DNA from: Utricularia gibba
Taxonomy: Eukaryota > Streptophyta > Magnoliopsida > Lamiales > Lentibulariaceae
Direction: 5' to 3'
DNA length: 64,000 bases
Assembly (NCBI GenBank): GCA_002189035.1
Contig: CM007989.1
Span: 5,797,001-5,861,000, forward strand
Shown here: positions 57,190 through 64,000 of the stretch, in pieces
How the letters are laid out: the number at the start of each line of letters is the position of its first letter
Numbering within the stretch: position 1 is the stretch's first letter
The notes under the pieces: generated by a model
The model's database searches: none
Told to the model about the DNA's origin: nothing
What the model saw: the letters and a program-made list of their open reading frames with translations, nothing else
Made by a program: the position numbers and the translations under genes

Positions 57190-58115
57190 TAGGGCTTCTA
57201 GTCATTTTTTTGATGAGATAACTAGTGTTGGCCATTTTATCAAAATAACTGTCAGAATTTTTTTATCCAAATACCTGTTAATTCTTTTTGTTTACTAAAA
57301 TACCTGTATTTCCTTATATTCTTGTTAAAATACCTGTGGTTTGTTAAAATTTGTTTTTGATAAATTCATTGCTATTGAAAATGCATTTAGTTCTTTATTT
57401 TTATGTTTATATCACGGATGATTATAATATGCTCTCACTAGATATCAATATTTATAATAAATGTGTTTTCAATAAATAAAGTTTTATTTCAAAGATAAAT
57501 ATATTTAAATTTTATTAATCTCTACAACCACTTGCATATCATAAAAAAATGATTTTATGATTTTTGTATTATTGGATAATTAGATATTAGAAAATAGAAA
57601 ATAATCATGTAAAAATCGAGCAAATTTAGAAGGAAAAAGCAATGCGATTTTCTTAATTAAACGAATTAAGAAAAAAATGAAATAAAATTACATTAGATTT
57701 ATATAATAGTAGAAGATATTACATAAACTGATTTATTTTTTCCTTAATCTCACAATTAGGTAAACTTAAAAAAACGAAAGGTATTTTATAAACACAATCA
57801 TTTAAGGATTTGTTTGGTTTATTTAATTGATATATTTTCAAGTGAGATGGAATTAAAATATTTAATTAAAAATGTGAAACAAATATTAACAGTTATAAAA
57901 ACAATAACTTCAACAAAACACAAAAATAACGTAAATGCACCTCAACAAAATACAAATAAAACTGGTATTAAAACAATAGTTTTAAAATAACAGGTATTTT
58001 TAAAATAAAAATAGAAATCACAGGTATTTTGATAAAAGTAAGTAAAATACAGGTATTTTAAAGAAAGAAAAAAAGCTGACACAGGTATATCACTAAATTA
58101 CTGTGAAAAAAAATG
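57190..58115. repeat. Foldback element with repeated AAATACCTGT motif
   Basis: The left 170 bp contain (a/c)aaatacctgt or close variants four times at about 25-35 bp spacing. The right 200 bp contain the complement, acaggtatttt, four or five times, so the two halves are inverted repeats. The centre is AT-rich and non-coding. I could not fix the ends or a target duplication, so the superfamily (MITE or non-autonomous MULE) is open. Its right end lies just before the presumed core promoter of CLPX. Confidence 0.65.
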
Positions 58116-58139
58116 TATTTACGGTTGGAGTGAGAGCTG

Positions 58140-58146
58140 TATTTAA
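58140..58146 (+). promoter_or_regulatory. Candidate TATA-like box of CLPX
   Basis: TATTTAA lies 320 bp upstream of the CLPX start codon and directly downstream of the foldback element. There is no transcript evidence; the distance implies a long 5' untranslated region or an intron in it. Confidence 0.3.
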
Positions 58147-58465
58147 GGAACCGGCGCGTCGTGATTAGGTTGGCTAGCGAGGGGAATCTCGCTCCGTGTT
58201 TCCCTCGGAGCAAATTCCTCTTTCAACTCTCATCCTCAACCCTCTGATCTTGAATTGGATAAACCGTTTCCTCTTTGAATTTTTTCTTCAGGATCACTTA
58301 TTCTCAGAACATTGCCTGATGACCTCTCCTCAGCTTCCTAACTCCCGCTCTAACAGAGAACGGTGTCTATTGGCCTAGGTGCCATCTCTCAAACCTGTGA
58401 TGAAGCTCCCGGTTTGAACACAAATTTTCCGGCGTTTCCATTGGTATATTGATTGGCGTTATACT

Positions 58466-61400
58466 ATGATGGCTGTTGTTCTGAGGTCGAATTCTTCGAG
58501 GGATGTAGCATCGGGAGCTGTTTCAAAGTTGAGATTCTTTATGCAGAACAATAACCGCGTTGGGAGCATTAGAAGATGGAGATCCGTTCTTGATTATGGC
58601 ATTAACCACTTAAATCCTAGTTTCCCATCTCATTTGCGCTTCAATTTCAGCCCAATGAAGCCTCTTTCTGTTCGGGGGGAGCATACTGACAATGCTGCGA
58701 CCTTTTTGAAATTCGTTAGGAGCAAAACGAGAACTGTGAATGCTAACTCTAAGGGAGATCCTCCTGAAATTTGGCACCCTCCTGCCGCTGGAGCTGATGG
58801 AATTATTGTGAGACCAGGGGTCAAGTTTATTCAGGTTTCTGATAATGATGCGTCGATGGGAGGCCGAAAGGAAGGAGCTTGGGGTGGCTCCAATCTTGGG
58901 AATAACCTTCCAACTCCGAAGGAGTTATGCAAAAGACTTGATGAATACGTAATTGGGCAGGAGAGAGCTAAAAAGGTTTATAGTTATGCGTTTGATGAAT
59001 TTTGGATGATACGGGGTGGAATAAACTTGTTTTTTTAATGATCACAGGTTCTTTCTGTAGCTGTTTATAATCATTATAAAAGAATATATTGCGATTCTTT
59101 GAGGGGGTGAGCATTTTTTTTCACGTTTAGGCAAGCTTTTCTGAAATCTGTATGTCGATAATTGGCTATGCACATTTCACTTATTCAGTTTATAGACATC
59201 AGTGTGATTTGAGTTTCCTAGTTCTTTTCTCAAAAAAAAAAGTGAAAAATATAAAACCTTCTCTTTCTATCCTCTTCCCAATGGGTTGTCGAAGTGAATT
59301 TCACTGTCTTGTTTGTGTTTTATGACATTTGATGTTAGTTCTTTTGAAACTTGAAAGCTAGGTCTGTGGGTAGTACAGATTGCATGGAATATGAGCATGT
59401 CGAACTAGAGAAAAGTAACATTCTTTTGATGGGACCCACGGGTTCAGGTAACTACAGAAATTCTGACTTGTGTGTTTTCTGTATTTTTTTATATCTAAAT
59501 CGGGTTCATATCTAGAAAGCGGAAGGATGTGAGACGATTATGCCTTGACAGACGATCTGTTTCGTAGTTAACTGATGTTGTTTGTTCTTCCTTTTTCAAG
59601 AAAATCCATATCGCAACATTGTTGATCTCTTAATCTTTTTTCATGGACAGGAAAAACACTACTTGCTAAGACTTTGGCACGGCTGGTAAACGTACCATTT
59701 GTGATTACTGATGCAACTACGCTGACTCAGGCAAGTTGAACCTGTAATGATTGTGTTCTGATGTTTTTCTATTTCAACATTTTTTTTGATTGTTATGCTC
59801 TTCAAATGTGGCTTATTCTTTTACAGTCAGGGAAGTTTTGATGTTGTTAATGAACAATGTTATGCATCACTCGTTGAATTTAGATGCTAAAACACAGCCA
59901 AAGAATGGGTTTGATTGACTGTTGGATTTTCAGGCAGGTTATGTTGGGGAGGACGTTGAATCCATTTTACACAAGCTTCTCTCGGTAAAATATTTATACT
60001 AATTTGAAGATAAAAATTTTTTCAAATTCTTTTATGTAGGTAATCACAATGAAACGTTTGATTATTTCCTCCAACTGGCAAGTTTGTATATAATAAAATA
60101 ACATGTTTTTTTTTGTTTTACTTACAGGTTGCAGAATACAATGTTCAAGCAGCTCAGCAAGGAATAGTTTATATTGACGAAGTTGACAAGATCACTAGAA
60201 AGGTATCCGTAATGAGTTGCTGAAACATTGTTTTCATTACTAGTTTCTCATGAAACTTCATTTTTATACACAGGTGGAGAATATGAGCATTAGCAGAGAT
60301 GTCTCTGGAGAAGGTGTTCAACAAGCTCTACTAAAAATACTTGAGGGGACTGTAAGCTCTTCATTGATATTCATGGGATCGTTGTATTGTGATCATTCCT
60401 TTTTTTTAGATGACCAAGGAAATATTGTGAGTACCGGGTTTTAGACCCAAATGTTTCCATGACAATTAACAGCTTTATTGAGCTTATTCTTATTGTTATG
60501 AAGAAGCTTTAAAAAGTTAATTATTTAGGAGTTAGAGGTTTGTTTGCTGTTAATACCTTGCATCTGTAGTGGTTCCTATTGGAATTCAATCGTTCTTAGT
60601 TTACGTCATGATTCGATTTCATAAAAAAACTACATGACTTTACTCACCTAAAAACTGTTATTTGCACTTTTTTTGTTGGCACTACAGGTGGTTAATGTTC
60701 CAGAGAAGGGTACACGGAAGCATCCTCGAGGAGACAATATTCAGGTAATATTCTTTCAATTGTTGTGAAATAGCAGCTTCTTGCTCTCTTTGTTTCTTGT
60801 TATCTGGTGCAATCTTGGGCGTTGGTCATATGAGTCGATTAGTCGGCCAATATCATTTGTATATAAGGGCTGTTTAGTGATATGGTTCAATAGCTGTTTA
60901 GCTTTTATTTCAGCTTCCTTTGACTGTATAATTTGATCCATTTGACTGTCCACCTTTCATCAACTCCAATATTTGTGCCAATTTTTAATACTAGGGACCG
61001 TGGTAAACAAACTCTTTTGTGTTTTCATACCCGAGCAGTTTGACACAAAGGACATTCTATTCATCTGTGGGGGTGCCTTTATTGACCTGGAAAAGACCAT
61101 ATCCGAAAGGTCCTAAGTTAACCCAAATGAAGAATTATTGTATGGTGTTCATGCATTTACATACTTCTAAACTTCTGTAGTTGCTCCCAGACGCCATGAT
61201 TCGTCAATAGGCTTTGGTGCTCCAGTACGCGCAAAAATGAGAGCCGCAGGAATAGTTAATGCTGCAGTTACATCATCCTTGCTGGAAACTGTGAGTTTTT
61301 TATTTGTTTGCCTTCTACAGAAATTAATTGAATTCAATATTGAACAAAGCTGCCTGAGACATCCTTTTCAGGTTGAAAGCAGTGATCTAATCGCATATGG

Positions 61401-62267
61401 ACTGATTCCTGAGTTTGTTGGTCGATTTCCTGTTCTTGTTAACTTATTAGCACTAACCGAGGATCAGCTAGTTCAGGTTACATTTGTGATGTTCCTCAAT
61501 TCCCAAATCCAGTGGAGCTATTGACTTGAAACCCTATTTTCTTTATCCGATTTGGCTTAACAGTGGAGTTAATATATTGTTAGGTTCTTACCGAGCCCAA
61601 AAGTGCATTGGGGAAACAATACAAAAAATTGTTCCAAATGAATGAGGCAAGTTTCCATGTCTTCCAACTAGCTGATTAATATTTTTTAGGTGATGAATGA
61701 GGCAGGTTTTCATGTCTTCCCACTGGTTGATTAATATTTTGACTTGTTGACATTTTAGCCTCGTATCTCAGGTGAAGTTACATTTTACCAAAGAGGCACT
61801 GCAATTGATAGCTCGAAAAACAATAACAAAGAACACTGGTGCTCGTGGTCTACGGGCAATGTTGGAAAGCATCTTAATGGATGCTATGTATGAGGTATCT
61901 AATCAGTTCCTTCTCGACTGGAAGTTCCATTTTCTCTTCCTCGGATTCACGATTTCTTCCATCAGATTCCTGATATCAGAACCGGAGATAACATCATAGA
62001 TGCAGTTGTTGTCGATAAGGAGTCTGTCGTCTCAGATGAATGTGGATGCGGGGCAAAAATCCTCCATGGCAAGGGTGCTTTAAAACGCTACCTTGCACAG
62101 CAGAAACGGAAGGATGCGAAGGTATGTCTCTGGATACAATCTTATGCTGTTTTGATGTGTGTTCGTAGCTGTATTTGCAGCAAGCCTTGTTTCTCTAGGT
62201 ATCATCTGAAGGGTTCGATGGGGAACAAGATGTAGAACGTGAGCTCCCTTCGATTGTTGCATTGTGA
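58466..62267 (+). CDS. CLPX: ATP-dependent Clp protease ATP-binding subunit CLPX, mitochondrial type
   Basis: AAA+ unfoldase that feeds substrates to ClpP; plant CLPX acts in mitochondria. Fifteen exons: 58466-58975, 59048-59106, 59362-59447, 59651-59730, 59934-59984, 60128-60202, 60274-60351, 60688-60744, 61039-61109, 61191-61290, 61372-61476, 61584-61646, 61772-61894, 61966-62121, 62199-62267. All phases close; 560 residues, normal for the family. Motifs: Walker A GPTGSGKT (214-221), pore loop GYVGED (247-252), Walker [11 protein letters not shown] (Asp 279, Glu 280), RKH loop RKHPRGD (323-), ClpP-binding IGF loop in [11 protein letters not shown] (362-364), sensor-2 GARGLRA (468-). The Arg/Ser-rich N-terminus ([13 protein letters not shown]) suits a transit peptide. 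No Cys4 zinc-binding domain is visible. Introns 4 and 12 start with GC instead of GT (both gcaagt). The start Met-Met at 58466 is the first in frame with good homology downstream. Confidence 0.95.
61638..61747 (+). repeat. 55-bp tandem duplication across a CLPX exon-intron border
   Basis: The end of exon 12 and the start of intron 12 (atgaatgaggcaagttt, then catgtcttcc and gattaatatttt) are repeated 55 bp downstream (from 61693) with a few changes. The copy includes a second atgaatgag-gcaggt donor look-alike. Confidence 0.8.
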
Positions 62268-63169
62268 ACTCTGGACTGCTTTCCAAGTGTACAGAGGTAT
62301 GATAAAGATACGGACCTAATTATTGAACATGTGCTTTGCAAAGAAATGAAAAATCATTGTAGAGTTGCCATTACTCTACGATGGATGTGTTAAAGGTGCT
62401 GTGGAAGAGTCATTAACATATTTATCTTCTTGTGTCTCAATGTCTTTCTAGTGCCTCTGCACCCGTAAATGAACTCGTGGCACCGCATACTCATTTTTGC
62501 AGTTAATCTTTTTTAAGCAAAAACAATTTTCACCATCAAAATATAAATGTTCGGTTAATATAATTGAAGATGACATATGATACATATTGCTGCACTTAAA
62601 GATAGATATTAGCAATAGATTCCACAACCATTCGTGAATTGCTATTTTACACTAACCCATTCAATCCTATAGGTAATGCCGTTGTATTTGTTAGTTGATA
62701 TTGATGTATTTTGTCTCAATTTCTTATAGTATTCCTCTAAGTCTCGAGGAGACACTTCATGCCCCCAATGAGCAAGGTTTTGCTAGTAAAGTCGGAGGAA
62801 AGTGTCTACTGCAAGATGAGGCTGTATTCAATGAGTGAAAAGGAGATTAAGTGATAAGGTTTGTTTTACGTTGCCCAATGAGATGGATCTTCCAGTGTTC
62901 ACTATGCCATTGGGTTAGAAATCAACATTGGGCTATCTTCTATGTATAGTCTAATGGGAGTTAAATGGACCTTCCAGCAAATAGGGAAATGTATCACGAG
63001 GGATGCGATCAAAATAATACAACGAAAAGGGAAAGTTTCATCTTGTCACCTAAAAAACACGATCACCTAAAACCCATACCATTTGATGGCTTCGAGAAAT
63101 GCAACTTGTCCCTCCATTGAATTTCTCTTTAGGGAGCTAAGACTACAAACTCAACGGTTGAGTTCTTGA
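62268..63169. other. CLPX 3' region and intergenic sequence
   Basis: The first one or two hundred bases should be CLPX 3' untranslated sequence; no clear AATAAA. No other gene is seen. Confidence 0.45.
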
Positions 63170-63850
63170 TAATTTTTTATGTTGTTGGAGCATAGGAGCA
63201 TGGACTATTCAAGTAGAGTTGGGTACAAGCCAGAGTACGAGTCCGACTTGTCGAGTCAAAAATTAATTAGTTGACTCAGCGGGTCAAACCCGTGCAAGTT
63301 AAGTCCTTGACTTGCCTCGCACTCGGGTTGATATGTTGGATTGGACCCATGGGTTTAACTTTTTATTATTCTTTTAACATATTTTTTTTTCATTTTTGGT
63401 ATTTTATATATATAGATGATATCTGGATGAATAAATGGGATTAGAGCTCAAGCCACCCACTTAGATGTATGACCCTTCAAGAGAAAAAACTTGAAGGGGA
63501 TGATGGACTCATTAGTCAGGGACATGTTGTAAGGTTAGAGGTGTTATGATGGTTACATATCCCACATTGGTTATGAACGAGGGAGGGAATTTGATTTAAT
63601 GTAGAAACTCTTCTAATTTTATATGAGGCATTTTTCCTAGAAGTGGAGAACATAAAACCGTAAGAATTGGGTGTTCGAAGCAGATAATATCGTGCAAGAC
63701 GAGTATAGATCGTGACACATGTTATAGTGAGAGAAAAATCATGGTGTGCTATAGCTATGAGCTTAGGAGCTCGGTATCCAAGTGCTCTCATGTTCAGAAT
63801 CTGCTCACCAATGTCTGTTGGGGTCATCAGAGTTTGGTGTATGAAACTAA
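63170..63850. repeat. Probable decayed LTR or transposon debris
   Basis: 63215-63345 alternates gactcg-, gggtc- and complementary motifs in the manner of plant hAT-type or MITE ends. 63560-63840 has tatcccacattggtta, agcagataatatcgtgc and a segment like caatgtctgttggggtc, phrases common in plant LTRs and related non-autonomous elements. No boundaries could be set. A 103-codon open frame on the minus strand here is not a gene. Confidence 0.35.
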
Positions 63851-64000
63851 GAACAAGTGAGCTTCTCTAACAACATCATAAGAAACCTTACCGATATAAC
63901 TCAGTTATCCTTTGAGAGCAAACCAAAAGGATGAGTTCTCAATTCCTTATTTATTTTGACATGAGATCTCGGCTGATTTTTTTAGGTACATCAAACATGT
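63851..64000. other. Window end, nothing recognised
   Basis: Short non-coding stretch at the edge of the window. Confidence 0.4.

Noticed and set aside
63516-63827. 103-codon open frame on the minus strand
   Set aside because: It overlaps motifs typical of LTR debris and has no protein similarity that I recognise.

Overview
This is a gene-poor, repeat-rich stretch of a land-plant nuclear genome, most likely an angiosperm. The evidence is AT-rich intergenic DNA, short GT-AG introns, plant-type protein families (WLIM2-like LIM protein, AAE1-clade acyl-activating enzyme, mitochondrial-type CLPX, GINS subunit PSF1) and plant transposon families (PIF/Harbinger, Mutator with a ULP1-type protease, Tat-lineage Ty3/gypsy with an antisense reading frame, Ty1/copia). 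I cannot name the species from sequence alone.

Host genes. A small acidic protein of unknown function, two exons, minus strand, 2610-3223. An AAE1-like acyl-CoA synthetase, two exons, plus, 11536-13363. A WLIM2-like two-LIM actin-bundling protein, five exons, minus, 33319-34597. PSF1 of the GINS replication complex, six exons, plus, 53305-54677. CLPX, the AAA+ unfoldase of the organellar Clp protease, fifteen exons, plus, 58466-62267. For the last four I placed every intron by hand and the reading frame closes across all of them, so they look functional. They share no pathway; the window is not a gene cluster.

Mobile DNA. 5.6-9.1 kb holds hAT-like and trihelix-type relics and a minus-strand copia element (LTR 8693-9110) whose gag is split by a second LTR (7015-8334). 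14727-22655 is a 7.9 kb PIF/Harbinger element with 25-bp terminal inverted repeats and TAA target duplications. It carries a broken transposase, a broken Myb/SANT-like ORF1, an intron-bearing fragment of a host HAD/FCP1-like phosphatase gene, and two unusual satellite-like arrays (46-bp and 147-bp units) sharing one hairpin core. 24183-25205 and 29262-30628 are solo LTRs with perfect 5-bp target duplications. 38567-45292 is a Tat-lineage Ty3/gypsy element (ATCTA duplications, two LTRs) inserted between the RNase H and integrase parts of an older, opposite-strand gypsy relic. 47751-52804 is a Mutator-like element with a MURA pseudogene and a ULP1-like cysteine protease whose catalytic residues are intact. 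55531-56700 is a copia 5' end, and 57190-58115 is a foldback element just upstream of CLPX.

Most interesting parts: the Harbinger element with its captured phosphatase and hairpin arrays, the MULE with an apparently intact ULP1 module, and two GC-AG introns plus a splice-site-duplicating tandem repeat in CLPX. I found no tRNA, rRNA or CRISPR array.
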